A stretch of DNA of 64,000 bases from Haliea sp. (GTDB lineage: Bacteria; Pseudomonadota; Gammaproteobacteria; Pseudomonadales; Halieaceae). The stretch's first letter is position 1. Every line of letters begins with the position of its first letter. Below are positions 53,891 to 63,924 of this stretch, in pieces. The stretch spans positions 1 through 64,000 of the forward strand of contig JAHEBL010000004.1 in NCBI GenBank assembly GCA_024642265.1, in the 5' to 3' direction. The position numbers and the translations under genes were made by a program. The notes under the pieces are model-generated. The model searched no databases, was not told the DNA's origin, and saw nothing but the letters and a program-made list of their open reading frames with translations.

Positions 53891-55870
53891 ATGCAGATAA
53901 TTTACACTGATGTACTGGTGATAGGCGGCGGTCTCGCGGGACAGCGCGCGGCCATCGGCGCCAAACGCCGCGGCCACGATGTCATCGTGCTCAGCCTGGT
54001 GCCGGCCAAGCGCTCGCATTCCGCCGCCGCCCAGGGCGGCATGCAGGCCAGCCTGGGCAATTGCCTGGGTGCCGCCGGTGACAACGAGGACATTCATTTT
54101 GCCGATACCGTGCGCGGCAGCGACTGGGGTGCGGACCAGGAAGTGGTGCGCATGTTCACCCACACGGCACCCAAGGCAATACGGGAGCTGGCCGCCTGGG
54201 GCGTACCCTGGAACAGGGTGGCTCGCGGCGAGCGCGAGATTACCGTGGATGGCCAGAGGAAGACCATCTCGGAACCCGATGCCGCCCACGGCCTGATCAC
54301 CAGCCGCAATTTCGGTGGCACCCAGAAATGGCGCGCCTGTTACGTGTCCGACGGCACCGGACACGCCATGCTCTACACCATGAGTAACCAGGCCATCGCC
54401 GCCAATATTCCAGTGCATGAACGCATGGAGGCACTTGCGCTGATTCACGCCGACGGGCGCTGTCACGGCGCCATCGTGCGCAACCTGATGACCGGTGAAT
54501 TGCTGGCCTATGTAGCCAGGGCCACCTGTATAGCCACCGGTGGCTTCGGCCGCATCTACCGGGTTTCCACCAACGCCATCATCAACGAGGGGATGGGCGC
54601 CGCCATCGCCCTGGAAACCGGTGTGGCGACGCTCGGCAACATGGAAGCGATCCAGTTCCATCCGACCGGCATCTTCCCCGCGGGCATCCTGGTAACCGAG
54701 GGCTGTCGCGGCGACGGCGGCCTGCTGCTGGATTGCAATGAACACCGCTTCATGCCCGACTACGAACCGGAAAAAAAGGAACTGGCCTCCAGGGACGTGG
54801 TATCGCGCCGCATGGAGGAGCATATCGGCGCGGGTCACGGCGTGAAAAGCCGCTTTGGCGAACACCTGTGGCTGGATATCCGCCTGCTGGGGGCGGACCA
54901 CATCAACAACAACCTGCGCGAGGTCAAGGAGATATGCCAGTACTTCCTCGGTATCGACCCCGTGCGGGAGCTGATACCGGTGCGCCCCGCCCAGCACTAT
55001 TCCATGGGCGGCGTACGCACCAACCACCGCGGCGAGAGTCCGCAGCTGCAGGGTCTGTTCGCAGCGGGTGAGGCGGCCTGCTGGGACATGCACGGTTTCA
55101 ACCGGCTGGGCGGCAATTCGGTTGCAGAAACGGTGGTGGCGGGCATGATCGTGGGCGATACCATTGCCGACTTTTGTGACTCCACGGCGGGTGCCCTCCA
55201 ACTCTCCAGCGCCCTGGTGCAGGAATTCGGTGAGCGCGAGCGACGCCGGCTGGCAGAGATTGCCAACGGCAAGGGGCGCGAGAGCGCGTTCGAGCTCGCC
55301 CGTCTCATGCAGGAGACCATGACCGCGCAGGTGGGTATCTTCCGCGAAGGCGAGCGCCTTGAACAGGCGGTCGCCAGCTTGCAGGAATTACAACTGCGCA
55401 GCCGCAATATCGGCCTGCGCAGCAGCGCACCCGGGGCCAATCCCGAACTGGTTACAGCCTACCGGGTCCAGCGGATGCTCAAGCTGGCCCAGTGTGTGGC
55501 CTATGGCGCCCTGCAGCGCACGGAAAGCCGCGGCGCCCACTACCGCGCCGACCATCCCCGCCGGGACGACCTCAACTGGATGCGCCGGACTCTCGCCAGC
55601 TGGCCGTCGGCGGACGCCCGGCTGCCGGTGCTGACGTATGAACCGCTGGACATCATGAAAATGGAACTGCCGCCGGGCTGGCGCGGCTATGGCGCACGGG
55701 ACTACATCGAGCACCCCGACACCGGGGTACGGCAGCAGCAGGTGGATGCGATTGGCGGTGGCCTGGACCGCGCTGACCGACACACCCGCCAGGAGGCACT
55801 GATGCCCTTCCGGCACCTGCTGCCGGAACACCTGCGCAACAACAACGAGCGCCTGGGGGAGGAATCATGA
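53891..55870 (+). CDS. frdA: fumarate reductase/succinate dehydrogenase flavoprotein subunit
   Basis: 659 residues, starting 3 nt after frdC. The covalent-FAD His43 lies in [19 protein letters not shown], the same number as in Wolinella. The FAD fold opens [14 protein letters not shown]. The catalytic segments [10 protein letters not shown] and [10 protein letters not shown] are intact, as is the capping [15 protein letters not shown]. It interconverts fumarate and succinate on the cytoplasmic side. Overlaps frdB by 4 nt. Confidence 0.94.
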   Translation: MQIIYTDVLVIGGGLAGQRAAIGAKRRGHDVIVLSLVPAKRSHSAAAQGGMQASLGNCLGAAGDNEDIHFADTVRGSDWGADQEVVRMFTHTAPKAIRELAAWGVPWNRVARGEREITVDGQRKTISEPDAAHGLITSRNFGGTQKWRACYVSDGTGHAMLYTMSNQAIAANIPVHERMEALALIHADGRCHGAIVRNLMTGELLAYVARATCIATGGFGRIYRVSTNAIINEGMGAAIALETGVATLGNMEAIQFHPTGIFPAGILVTEGCRGDGGLLLDCNEHRFMPDYEPEKKELASRDVVSRRMEEHIGAGHGVKSRFGEHLWLDIRLLGADHINNNLREVKEICQYFLGIDPVRELIPVRPAQHYSMGGVRTNHRGESPQLQGLFAAGEAACWDMHGFNRLGGNSVAETVVAGMIVGDTIADFCDSTAGALQLSSALVQEFGERERRRLAEIANGKGRESAFELARLMQETMTAQVGIFREGERLEQAVASLQELQLRSRNIGLRSSAPGANPELVTAYRVQRMLKLAQCVAYGALQRTESRGAHYRADHPRRDDLNWMRRTLASWPSADARLPVLTYEPLDIMKMELPPGWRGYGARDYIEHPDTGVRQQQVDAIGGGLDRADRHTRQEALMPFRHLLPEHLRNNNERLGEES

Positions 55871-56613
55871 ACCGGATCCCGCTGCGCCAGGCGGCGCGCA
55901 CCCTGCGCATACAGATACTGCGCCACAACCCCCGGGATCCCGACAGCCAACCGCGCTTGCAGACCTTCGAGATCGAGGAGGCGGATGCGATGACGCTGTT
56001 CATCGCCCTGACCGAGATCCGGGAGCGGCAGGATCCCTCCCTGCAATTCGATTTTGTCTGTCGCGCGGGCATTTGCGGCAGTTGCGGCATGATCATCAAC
56101 GGCCGCCCGGGCCTGGCCTGTCGCACCCTGACGAGAGATCTCCCTGAACAGATTACGCTGGCTCCCCTGCCCGCCTTCGAGCTGATCGGCGATCTCTCGG
56201 TCAACACCGGCAAGTGGATGCGCGGCATGTCCGAGCGACTCGAGACATGGGTACACAGCCAGAACCTCGAAAGCCTGGACATCGACGCCATGGAAGCCGC
56301 CATGGAACCGGAACTCGCCGAGCAGATTTACGAGCTGGAGCGCTGCATCGAGTGCGGCTGCTGCGTGGCCGCCTGCGGCACCGCCAGGATGCGCGAGGAC
56401 TTTGTCGGGGCCGTGGGTCTCAACCAGGTAACCCGGTTTCGCCTGGACCCCCGGGACGAGCGCAGCGATGCGGCATTTTATGAACTGGTGGGGGACGAGA
56501 GCGGCGTATTCGGCTGCATGACACTACTGGGCTGCGAGGACATGTGCCCCAAGGACCTGCCACTGGCCACCCAGATTGCATTCCTGCGTCGCCGTATGGC
56601 GGCTACCACCTGA
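55867..56613 (+). CDS. frdB: fumarate reductase iron-sulfur subunit
   Basis: 248 residues. 2Fe-2S ligands are Cys65, Cys70, Cys73 and Cys85 (CRAGICGSC...C). The 4Fe-4S and 3Fe-4S clusters use [11 protein letters not shown] and [12 protein letters not shown]. The stretch [17 protein letters not shown] and the [11 protein letters not shown] block read almost like the Wolinella/Campylobacter protein. It carries electrons between FrdA flavin and the FrdC haems. Cotranscribed with frdCA. Confidence 0.94.
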   Translation: MNRIPLRQAARTLRIQILRHNPRDPDSQPRLQTFEIEEADAMTLFIALTEIRERQDPSLQFDFVCRAGICGSCGMIINGRPGLACRTLTRDLPEQITLAPLPAFELIGDLSVNTGKWMRGMSERLETWVHSQNLESLDIDAMEAAMEPELAEQIYELERCIECGCCVAACGTARMREDFVGAVGLNQVTRFRLDPRDERSDAAFYELVGDESGVFGCMTLLGCEDMCPKDLPLATQIAFLRRRMAATT

Positions 56614-56681
56614 AGCGCGAGCTCCGGGTGCAATGACAGGCGAGTTACCCACAACTTCATTACGGCAAGGACAATAACCAT

Positions 56682-57911
56682 ATGTACGATATAGCCTCCA
56701 CCGTCTCCAGGGTCGCCAACAGCACCTACAGTCATACCCGCCGGATCATGCCGGAACAGCCCTGGTGGGAGACGCTGGAAAGCAGCTTCCACAAATTTCC
56801 CGACGACTTCGAACTGGACCTGCGCACCGAGCTCACCGTGGAAGGTACCGCAGTGGCGGATTACCTGCTGCGCACCGCCGGCGCTGGCCTGCTGGGCTCA
56901 CTGGCCCTGCCGAGCAGCATCACGCCACGCCAGCTGAAGCGCGACATGGCGACAATCGGTTTCTACCGCAACAAGGCAAACGCCGCAGATCCCACCAAAT
57001 TTTTCAGGAAACCGGACTCCTCGGCGGTGCAGATCACGTCGAGTTCGGCCGGCTTCTTCCGCTTCAAACCCAGTGACGGCAGCTGCGAATTGCTCAGTTT
57101 CGACAGCCCCTTCAAAACGGTAAACCCGAAATTGCGCGAGAGTTACCCGAAACAGCGGCGCAATATGAAAGCCGTGGCCCAGTACTGGCGCCATGACGAC
57201 GGCCCGCGGCCGACAATATGCGTGATTCACGGCTTTATGGCGGACCCATACTGGCTGAACCGCCTGTTTTTCGCCCTGCCCTGGTTTTACGAACAGGGCT
57301 ACGACATCCTGCTGTACACCCTGCCCCATCACGGCAGGCGCCAGGCGCGCCTCTCGCCGTTCAGCGGCCACGGCCTGTTCGCCGGCGGATTGTCCCATCT
57401 CAACGAATCCATGGCCCATGCGGTGCACGATTTCCGTATTTTCATGGACTACCTGGAAGCGCGGGGCGTGGCAAAAATCGGCGTTACCGGCATCAGCCTG
57501 GGCGGCTACACCTCCGCCCTGCTGGCGGCGGTGGAGGACCGGCTGCATTTCTCCATCCCCAATGTACCGGTGGCGAGCCTGCCGGACCTGGTACTGGAAT
57601 GGTACCCGATGAATCTGGCCATCAAGGCCCTGCTCAAGCTGACCAGCACCAGCGTGCGCGATGCCAGGCACATGCTGGCGGTACACTCGCCGCTGACCTA
57701 CCAGCCGCTTATCCCCAAGGAGCGCCTGATGGTGATCGCCGGGGCCGGCGACCGGCTCGCGCCGCCCAAGCACGCCCGCCTGCTGTGGGATCACTGGGAT
57801 CGACCCCGCATTCACTGGTTTCCCGGCAATCACCTGGTGCACCTCGACAAGGGCAAGTACCTGAAAGAGATCGCGAGATTTCTGCGGGAAATAGAGTTCG
57901 ACCGGGCCTGA
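56682..57911 (+). CDS. alpha/beta hydrolase of unknown substrate
   Basis: 409 residues. A long N-terminal extension (about 170 residues) precedes the hydrolase fold. The oxyanion loop is CVIHGFMADPYW, the nucleophile Ser272 lies in GISLGGYTSALLAA, Asp358 in AGAGDRLAPP and a His at 385 or 388 in PGNHLVHLDKG. The R-rich SFDSPFKTVNPKLRESYP strand is a marker of a marine family of large hydrolases. Likely an esterase or lipase; substrate unknown. It follows frdB by 68 nt. Confidence 0.8.
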   Translation: MYDIASTVSRVANSTYSHTRRIMPEQPWWETLESSFHKFPDDFELDLRTELTVEGTAVADYLLRTAGAGLLGSLALPSSITPRQLKRDMATIGFYRNKANAADPTKFFRKPDSSAVQITSSSAGFFRFKPSDGSCELLSFDSPFKTVNPKLRESYPKQRRNMKAVAQYWRHDDGPRPTICVIHGFMADPYWLNRLFFALPWFYEQGYDILLYTLPHHGRRQARLSPFSGHGLFAGGLSHLNESMAHAVHDFRIFMDYLEARGVAKIGVTGISLGGYTSALLAAVEDRLHFSIPNVPVASLPDLVLEWYPMNLAIKALLKLTSTSVRDARHMLAVHSPLTYQPLIPKERLMVIAGAGDRLAPPKHARLLWDHWDRPRIHWFPGNHLVHLDKGKYLKEIARFLREIEFDRA

Positions 57912-57935
57912 GGGTACGCTAAAAGGGTTTTTCAG

Positions 57936-57951
57936 CCCGGTTTCAGCCGGG
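57936..57951 (+). terminator. short GC hairpin after the hydrolase gene
   Basis: CCCGG and CCGGG around a 6-nt loop, 24 nt past the stop codon. The stem is short and no T-run follows, so termination is doubtful. Confidence 0.3.
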
Positions 57952-58012
57952 GAAATCAAGCTTTATACCCGCTTGCATTAGGACTAGTATCGAAGGCCAA
58001 TTTACAGACGGC

Positions 58013-58032
58013 TCCCGCAACCATTTGCGGGA
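58013..58032 (+). promoter_or_regulatory. 8-bp inverted repeat upstream of the HSL-type esterase
   Basis: TCCCGCAA and TTGCGGGA form a perfect stem around CCAT, 40 nt before the esterase start codon. It could be a leader hairpin or an operator for a dimeric regulator; no evidence distinguishes these. Confidence 0.35.
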
Positions 58033-58071
58033 AACCCGCGATAACTGCCCCCAACTCCAGGAACTGGCGCG

Positions 58072-58989
58072 ATGCAAAGCTGGCAAACCGATCTACTCAA
58101 CCTGCAGCTCACACTGACTGTTAAACCGATGTTCAAGTACATAAGCTCCCTGCAGCGCATTCGGCAAATGGTCAACCTCACCGACAGCACTGTTGGCCGG
58201 CTGGCCATACCCCGGGGCACCCGCCGCGAAGCGGTAAGCATCCCCGGCGCGGACTTCGAGGCCGAGTGGGTGACCTCCCCTGACACCGACCCGCAGCGGG
58301 TGGTGCTGTACCTGCCCGGCGGCGCCTACGTGATACGCATGCCCAATGCCCACACCGGCATGGTCAGCCGCTTGTGCAGGAACGCCAATGCCAGGGCTCT
58401 CATGGCCTATTACAGGCTGGCCCCGGAGCACCCCTTCCCGGCCTGCCTGGAAGATGCGGTGCTGGCCTACCGCTGGCTGCTGCGGCAGGGTATCGATCCG
58501 GAAAAAATTATTATCGCCGGGGACTCGGCGGGAGGGGGGCTCACCCTGTCGACGCTGCTCGCACTGAAAGAACGCAAACTGCCCATGCCCGCCTGCGCGT
58601 ACATGCTCTCGCCACTGCTGGATGTGAGCGACAAGGCGCCCTCGCGGTGGAAAAATGCGCTCAGCGATACAGCGCTGCCCGCGCCCAAGGACCGCGCCAT
58701 GAACCCGCGACCACTCTACCTGGGAGACAACGCGCCGGAAGATCCGCTGGTGTCACCCATCAACGGCAACTTTGCCGGCTTGCCACCCATGTATGTACAG
58801 GTCAGCGACAGTGAAATGCTGCTGGATGACAGCTTGCGCCTGGCGCGGCGCGCGCATATCTACGATGTTGAAGTGAGCGTGGATATCTGGCGCAAAGTGC
58901 CGCATGTCTGGCAGGCCATGGGTTTCCTGCCGGAGAGTCGTGAGGCACTGGAAAAAGCCGGCGCCTATATTCGCGAACACGTCATCTAG
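58072..58989 (+). CDS. HSL-family alpha/beta hydrolase (esterase/lipase)
   Basis: 305 residues. The triad is Ser152 in GDSAGGG, an Asp at about 252 in SEMLLDD, and His278 in KVPHVWQAM. The oxyanion motif reads LPGGAYV (82-87) where the family usually has HGGGY, so the leading His is Pro. YRLAPEHPFPACLEDAV is the standard HSL block. It hydrolyses acyl esters. It lies 44 nt before the WS/DGAT-like gene on the same strand, so a lipid-ester role fits. Confidence 0.88.
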   Translation: MQSWQTDLLNLQLTLTVKPMFKYISSLQRIRQMVNLTDSTVGRLAIPRGTRREAVSIPGADFEAEWVTSPDTDPQRVVLYLPGGAYVIRMPNAHTGMVSRLCRNANARALMAYYRLAPEHPFPACLEDAVLAYRWLLRQGIDPEKIIIAGDSAGGGLTLSTLLALKERKLPMPACAYMLSPLLDVSDKAPSRWKNALSDTALPAPKDRAMNPRPLYLGDNAPEDPLVSPINGNFAGLPPMYVQVSDSEMLLDDSLRLARRAHIYDVEVSVDIWRKVPHVWQAMGFLPESREALEKAGAYIREHVI

Positions 58990-59033
58990 AGCGGTGCAGG
59001 AAACCGCTACCACCAGACCGGGAATGAACTGAT

Positions 59034-60557
59034 ATGCAGCAGATTGACAGCGAAGACGCCAATTTTCTCTTCATGGAAAAAGTGGAGAGCCCCACCCACA
59101 TCAGCCTGGTCTATCTTTACGACCAGTCAGCGCTTGGCAAGCAGCAGGTGCGGTTTAGCCACATAAAGGAGCATATCAGCAACCGGCTGAATTCCGCCCC
59201 GATCTTCACGCAGAAAATCCGTCGCACACCGGCTGACATCGATTATCCCTACTGGGTGAACGACGAGAAGTTCGACCTCGACTTCCACGTTCGCCACCTG
59301 GCACTCCCGCAGCCCGGCGACTGGCGGCAATTCTGCATCCTGACCTCCCGCCTTCACTCCCGCCCGCTGGACATGAGCCGGCCGCTGTGGGAACTGTATG
59401 TGATAGAGGGACTGCACAAAGTGGAAGGCATGCCCCGCAACAGCTTCGCAATCTATTTCAAGGTTCACCACTGTGCGATGGACGAGTTCACGGCGCAGGA
59501 GCTGGTGCAGTCCAGCCACGCGCTGACTCCCAACACTCGCCAGCACGAGTCCTCTGCCCAGCATATCGCCCACCTGCCCAGGAGAGCCCCGCAACCGATG
59601 GAAATGCTCATGCGCGGCCTGTTGAACAACTCGGTGAGATCGTTTCGACTGGCAATGCAATCGGCGAGCAACTTTCGCACCCTGTCGAAGATTCTCACCC
59701 GGCTGTCGATTCGCGTGGCGCAAAACATGGCGGAGGGCGATGCGGCCAGGGAAACGCCCAGCCGGTTTGCCCAGCCGCTGAGTTCGGCGCGGGTATTCGA
59801 GGGCGCCTTCTACCCCCGCGAGATATTCGACAATTACCTGCGCAGGGTTCCCGGCGCCACACTCACCCACGCGGTACTGGCGATCTGCGGCGAGGCGATG
59901 CGGCGCTACCTTGAACGGCACGGCGAGCTGACGGATTCGTCGCTGCAGGCGCTGCTCGAGGTCAACGTGCGCAATGCGGGGGCACACGCCCTGGCCGGCA
60001 ATCGCCTTGCCATCAACCAGATCGAACTGCATATACCCGTGACTTTTCCGGTGGGACGCCTGCAGGCGATTTACACCGCTAACAAGGAGCTGCAATCGAT
60101 CGAGAACGCGGAACTGACCAGTTTCCGGCTGCGCTCACTCTACGAGAATGTGCCCGCCCCGCTGCTTGCCTGGCTGGGCAGGTTGTCCAACCGGAAGAAC
60201 AGCCTGAACCGGGCCGTGATGTCCAGTGGCAGCCTGGGGCTCGCGGAATTGCAGGGGGCTGACAAACCCCTCTACCTGCTGGGCGCCCGATTACACGGCT
60301 TTACCAGTATTTCTCCCCTCTACAGCGGCTGCGGACTGATGTTCAGCGCGAGCTCCTATGCCGACACGGTGGGCCTGACCTTTACCTCGGACCGGAATAT
60401 GATGCCCGACCCCGAGACCATGCGTGAATGCCTGGACGAAGCCATCGCGGCTGTCGCCAAACTGAAGACTACCCGCAAGGCGCGCGGCCAGGCTGCGGGT
60501 AAAAAGCCCAAAGCCGCCAAGCGAGGCACGAAGGGCGGAAAAACCCTGGCGGCCTAG
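59034..60557 (+). CDS. wax ester synthase/diacylglycerol acyltransferase family protein
   Basis: 507 residues. The acyltransferase active-site segment is VHHCAMDEFTA with His145, His146 and Asp150; the usual Gly after the Asp is Glu151. The SRPLWELYVIEGL (PLW) block and the C-terminal SYADTVGLTFTSDRNMMPD block are typical of WS/DGAT. The tail is Lys/Ala-rich. Family members esterify acyl-CoA to a fatty alcohol or diacylglycerol, making storage wax or triacylglycerol. The altered motif makes the exact activity uncertain. Convergent stop with the MCD gene overlaps by 4 nt. Confidence 0.85.
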   Translation: MQQIDSEDANFLFMEKVESPTHISLVYLYDQSALGKQQVRFSHIKEHISNRLNSAPIFTQKIRRTPADIDYPYWVNDEKFDLDFHVRHLALPQPGDWRQFCILTSRLHSRPLDMSRPLWELYVIEGLHKVEGMPRNSFAIYFKVHHCAMDEFTAQELVQSSHALTPNTRQHESSAQHIAHLPRRAPQPMEMLMRGLLNNSVRSFRLAMQSASNFRTLSKILTRLSIRVAQNMAEGDAARETPSRFAQPLSSARVFEGAFYPREIFDNYLRRVPGATLTHAVLAICGEAMRRYLERHGELTDSSLQALLEVNVRNAGAHALAGNRLAINQIELHIPVTFPVGRLQAIYTANKELQSIENAELTSFRLRSLYENVPAPLLAWLGRLSNRKNSLNRAVMSSGSLGLAELQGADKPLYLLGARLHGFTSISPLYSGCGLMFSASSYADTVGLTFTSDRNMMPDPETMRECLDEAIAAVAKLKTTRKARGQAAGKKPKAAKRGTKGGKTLAA

Positions 60558-61903
60558 GCAAGCAGACGGCTGATAGTGCGCGATACCGCTATCTTGCCCT
60601 TGTCAAAATAGGCCTCGTGGTTCTCCTCGATTTTTTCCAGGTCGTACAGGTAGTTGACCATGATACCCGCGGACTGCTCCCGACCCTTGACCGAGAGGTC
60701 TGCTCCGCCGTACATGCGATGCAGGCGCGCGCCGTTGCCCAGGTGAAACCGCGCCACCGGGTCAATGGGCGCCTCGCCTGATTTCTCCACCAGCAGGTAG
60801 TGCGCGCAAAGCTTGAGCAGGGCATCGTAGACCACTCCCTCCACCACCTTGCCCAGTGGCTGTTTGACCCTGGGAATCAGCGCATCATCTATCAGGCCCT
60901 CGAGGTCGGCATCCACCAACCAGCGGCGAAACCCGGGTACTGGCGACAGGGTGACAAATGTCTTGAGGCCGGGCATCTCCTTTTTCAGTTCCTCGACCAC
61001 GTTCTTGATAAGGAAGTTGCCGAAAGAAATACCCGCCAGGCCCGGGTGGCAGTTGCTGATGGAGTAGAACACCACCGTGTTGATGCGCTTCGCCGGCGGC
61101 GACGTCCGCTGCTGCTTCAGCAGCGGGGCCATGTCGTCGGGAAGCGAGTCTGTCAGGGCTATTTCCACGAACACCAGCGGGTCGTTGGCAAGGGCCGGGT
61201 GGAAAAATGCAAAGCAGCGCCGGTCTTCACGCAGCCGGCTGCGCAGGTCTTCCCAGCCATTGATTTGATGCACGGCCTCGTAATCGATGATCTTTTCGAG
61301 CACCATCGCCGGCGACGACCAGTCGATCTTGCGCAGCTCGAGGAAGCCCTTGTTGAACCATGAGATGAACAGGTGGCGCAGGTCGGAGTCGATCCCCCTG
61401 AGCCCGGGATTCGCCCGCAGCATTGGCAGCATGTGGCCGCGCATGGCGACCAGCGTGCGAGTGCCGTCCGGAACCATATTGATACGCCGGAAGAGTTTCT
61501 GTCGCGGCGCCTCCACTGCGCGGGTGAGTGTCCAAAGGTTCTCCAGACCCGGCTGTTCACGATACTGCTCCGCCGCCGCGATAATCTCATCGGCATCCAC
61601 ATCAAATTCCGTCGCCAGACCGGTAAAAAAATCCAGTCGGGCGGGTGCTGGCAGCTGCTGGTATCCGGCAATGATCTCCCCCGCCAGGGCCAGGCCCGAA
61701 GCCTCCCCCCGGTGGTCCAGCAATTCACGGCACAGGACCATCAGTGCGTCGGCGCTGTTGGCAGCGGCCGGGACGCCGCGACGTCGCCGGGCCAGGATAT
61801 CGCGACCGGCGTCCATAACGGACCCGATGGTCCTGCCGATCGTCGTCATGGCGCCGGCGGCAGGTTTTGGCTGTTCGGTTGGACTTGTCAGTTGATCGGG
61901 CAT
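60554..61903 (-). CDS. malonyl-CoA decarboxylase
   Basis: 449 residues from the ATG at 61903; a longer reading to 62026 has a Cys-rich leader and no ribosome site. An N-terminal helical domain is followed by a catalytic domain with FFHPALANDPLVFVEIALT and FYSISNCHPGLAGISFGNFL, the MCD active-site blocks containing the Ser/His pair. It converts malonyl-CoA to acetyl-CoA and CO2. In this lipid-rich context it could relieve malonyl-CoA or catabolise malonate. The enoyl-CoA hydratase lies just upstream on the same strand. Confidence 0.92.
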   Translation of the reverse strand: MPDQLTSPTEQPKPAAGAMTTIGRTIGSVMDAGRDILARRRRGVPAAANSADALMVLCRELLDHRGEASGLALAGEIIAGYQQLPAPARLDFFTGLATEFDVDADEIIAAAEQYREQPGLENLWTLTRAVEAPRQKLFRRINMVPDGTRTLVAMRGHMLPMLRANPGLRGIDSDLRHLFISWFNKGFLELRKIDWSSPAMVLEKIIDYEAVHQINGWEDLRSRLREDRRCFAFFHPALANDPLVFVEIALTDSLPDDMAPLLKQQRTSPPAKRINTVVFYSISNCHPGLAGISFGNFLIKNVVEELKKEMPGLKTFVTLSPVPGFRRWLVDADLEGLIDDALIPRVKQPLGKVVEGVVYDALLKLCAHYLLVEKSGEAPIDPVARFHLGNGARLHRMYGGADLSVKGREQSAGIMVNYLYDLEKIEENHEAYFDKGKIAVSRTISRLLA

Positions 61904-61980
61904 AAGGATTTCCGGTAAAGCATCAAGTTCAGGTTTCCCGCCTTGTGCGAGGCAGGGCCGACAAACAGTGGCTGCGCAGG

Positions 61981-62745
61981 CTAGCGGCCGCGTTCCCTTG
62001 CATAGGCCTGCCGGGCAGCAATACATTCGGCATCCAGGAGGCCGCCGACCAGGCTGTCGGCATCGGACCAGGCGCGCATCGCGCCGACCATCTGGGCGGT
62101 GACAGCATTGACATGGCTCTTGGTGGCGGCCACCGGCATGGCTGGCTTGGCAGCTATCCGGGACGCCAGCGCCTGCACCGCCCCGTCCAGTTCGGCCTCG
62201 CTCACCACGCGATTGAGAAAACCCGCCGCGTGTGCTTCCGCGGGCCCGAATTCCCGGCAGGTTATCACCAGCTCCTTGGTGAGGGCCGGCCCGATCTCCC
62301 GCACCAGGCGCGGAATACCACCCCAGGCCAGGGGAATGCCCAGATCGATTTCCGGGATTGAAAATCGGGCGTTATCGGCCGCCACTCGCAGGTCGCAGGC
62401 CGCCGCCAGCACCAGCCCGCCACCCACACACCAGCCCTGGATACGGGCGATCGTCACCGCGCGCATGGCCTCCAGTGCCTCCGCCATCAGGCGTCCCGCA
62501 TCGGCGGCCTGGCGCACCCGGGCATCTGCGGCAACCGGAAAGCCGTCGAGATCGGCACCGGCGGAAAAGGCCCTGCCGCGGCCGCCGACGGTTACCACAC
62601 GAACAGCTTCCTGCTCATCAAACCAGCGCGCCGCGGCCGCCAGCTCGCCGAGGGTTTCCAGCGACAGTGCATTCAGTCGTTGGGGGCGATTGAGCCACAA
62701 CTGCCCGACAGGACCGTCAACCGAGACTTCAAGTGTTGCAAACAT
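61981..62745 (-). CDS. enoyl-CoA hydratase/isomerase family protein
   Basis: 254 residues from the ATG at 62745; a longer in-frame reading to 63033 is rejected because it covers the divergent promoter and the MBL start. Crotonase blocks are FSAGADLDGF and QGWCVGGGLVLAAACDLRVA. The Glu164-equivalent is present (SIPEIDLGIPLAWGG), but the Glu144 position is Val, so the reaction could be isomerase-like rather than hydratase. It is 77 nt upstream of the MCD gene and probably shares its promoter. Confidence 0.88.
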   Translation of the reverse strand: MFATLEVSVDGPVGQLWLNRPQRLNALSLETLGELAAAARWFDEQEAVRVVTVGGRGRAFSAGADLDGFPVAADARVRQAADAGRLMAEALEAMRAVTIARIQGWCVGGGLVLAAACDLRVAADNARFSIPEIDLGIPLAWGGIPRLVREIGPALTKELVITCREFGPAEAHAAGFLNRVVSEAELDGAVQALASRIAAKPAMPVAATKSHVNAVTAQMVGAMRAWSDADSLVGGLLDAECIAARQAYARERGR

Positions 62746-63018
62746 GGGTTCGTACCTTATCGTCCGCGGAGCTGGACAGTTTAGCGAATTTGACCACCTC
62801 GTGGCCAATCGCCAGCAGGCCAAAAGCGGTTGCGGCGCCGCGAAAACTTGAGATGGATCACACACTGGCGCAAACCGGCCGGTACTGGAGGTATTTGGCA
62901 AAAAAGCATCCCGCATGGGCCCGGGGTCGTATACATCTGCTGCCACTGTGGGAGAATAGCCGTGAGGCAGGCCATTTACCCCATTTTCTGCAGCCTGCCT
63001 CGTCGGGGTTAACACTTT

Positions 63019-63924
63019 ATGAAAAGATGGCAATCCGGCTTACTCCTGATCGCGGCGCTGGCCATAGTGTTTTGCGGCTATGTTTTCCTGCAACTGCGAA
63101 CCATCGAGGTGGAGCCCCTGAGCGATGACCTGTGGGTCCTGCGGGGACTGGGGGGCAATACCGCCGTGCTGCGCACCGACGCCGGGGCGGTGGTCGTGGA
63201 CACCATGACGCTACCCCTGCAGGGGCGGCGCATACGCCAGCTGGCCCGGGAGCTGACCGGCACCGATACAGTCCTGCTGATCAATACCCACTACCATATC
63301 GATCACACCCACGGTAACCCGGCCTTCCAGCCGGGCACGCGCGTCTTGTCCACCGAGCGTACCCTGTCTCACCTGCAGGCCCTGGATGCCGACTTCTGGC
63401 AGGGCGATGCCGCCCGGCTGTTACCCACCGAGACCTTCAGCGATCGCAGGACACTCAGCGTGGGCGGCAAAACGATCGAGCTTATCCACCCCGGCGCCGG
63501 CCACACCGACGGGGATCTGGTCGTCCTGTTCACGGATGAGGGCGTTCTTCACACCGGTGACCTGATGTTCAATCACTACTATCCGAATATCGACCTCGAG
63601 GCCGGGGGCAGCGTGCAACAGTGGGTGCCGACCCTGGAAACCCTGCTGCATCTCGATTTCACCCGGGTAATTCCCGGCCACGGTGAGACCACCGACCGGG
63701 CCGGCCTGCGCCAGTTTCTCGCCTTCATCGCCCAGCTGGCGGAGATTGGCAGCACCGCCGCGGAGGAAGGCATGAGCCTGGAACAGACCCTGGCGACAGA
63801 TCAACTGACCGCGGATGCTGACTACCGGCGAATTCGCTTTATCATTCCGCTCCCGATGGATCGGGATTTTGTCATAACCCGCACCTGGGAGGAGGTTACC
63901 GGAAACTTCGAGCGGCTGAACTAG
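63019..63924 (+). CDS. MBL-fold metallo-hydrolase with N-terminal membrane anchor
   Basis: 301 residues. An N-terminal hydrophobic helix (LLLIAALAIVFCGYVFL) exports or anchors it. Metal ligands are His91-x-His93-x-Asp95-His96 in NTHYHIDHTHGN, then His162 in GAGHTDGDLV, Asp181 in HTGDLMF and a His in IPGHGE. The pattern suits class B beta-lactamase-like or quinoprotein-relay MBL hydrolases. The substrate is unknown. Beyond it, 63925-64000 shows no gene. Confidence 0.85.
   Translation: MKRWQSGLLLIAALAIVFCGYVFLQLRTIEVEPLSDDLWVLRGLGGNTAVLRTDAGAVVVDTMTLPLQGRRIRQLARELTGTDTVLLINTHYHIDHTHGNPAFQPGTRVLSTERTLSHLQALDADFWQGDAARLLPTETFSDRRTLSVGGKTIELIHPGAGHTDGDLVVLFTDEGVLHTGDLMFNHYYPNIDLEAGGSVQQWVPTLETLLHLDFTRVIPGHGETTDRAGLRQFLAFIAQLAEIGSTAAEEGMSLEQTLATDQLTADADYRRIRFIIPLPMDRDFVITRTWEEVTGNFERLN

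Noticed and set aside
53714-55201. 495-codon open frame on the minus strand opposite frdA
   Set aside because: Antisense shadow of a conserved flavoprotein gene in GC-rich DNA.
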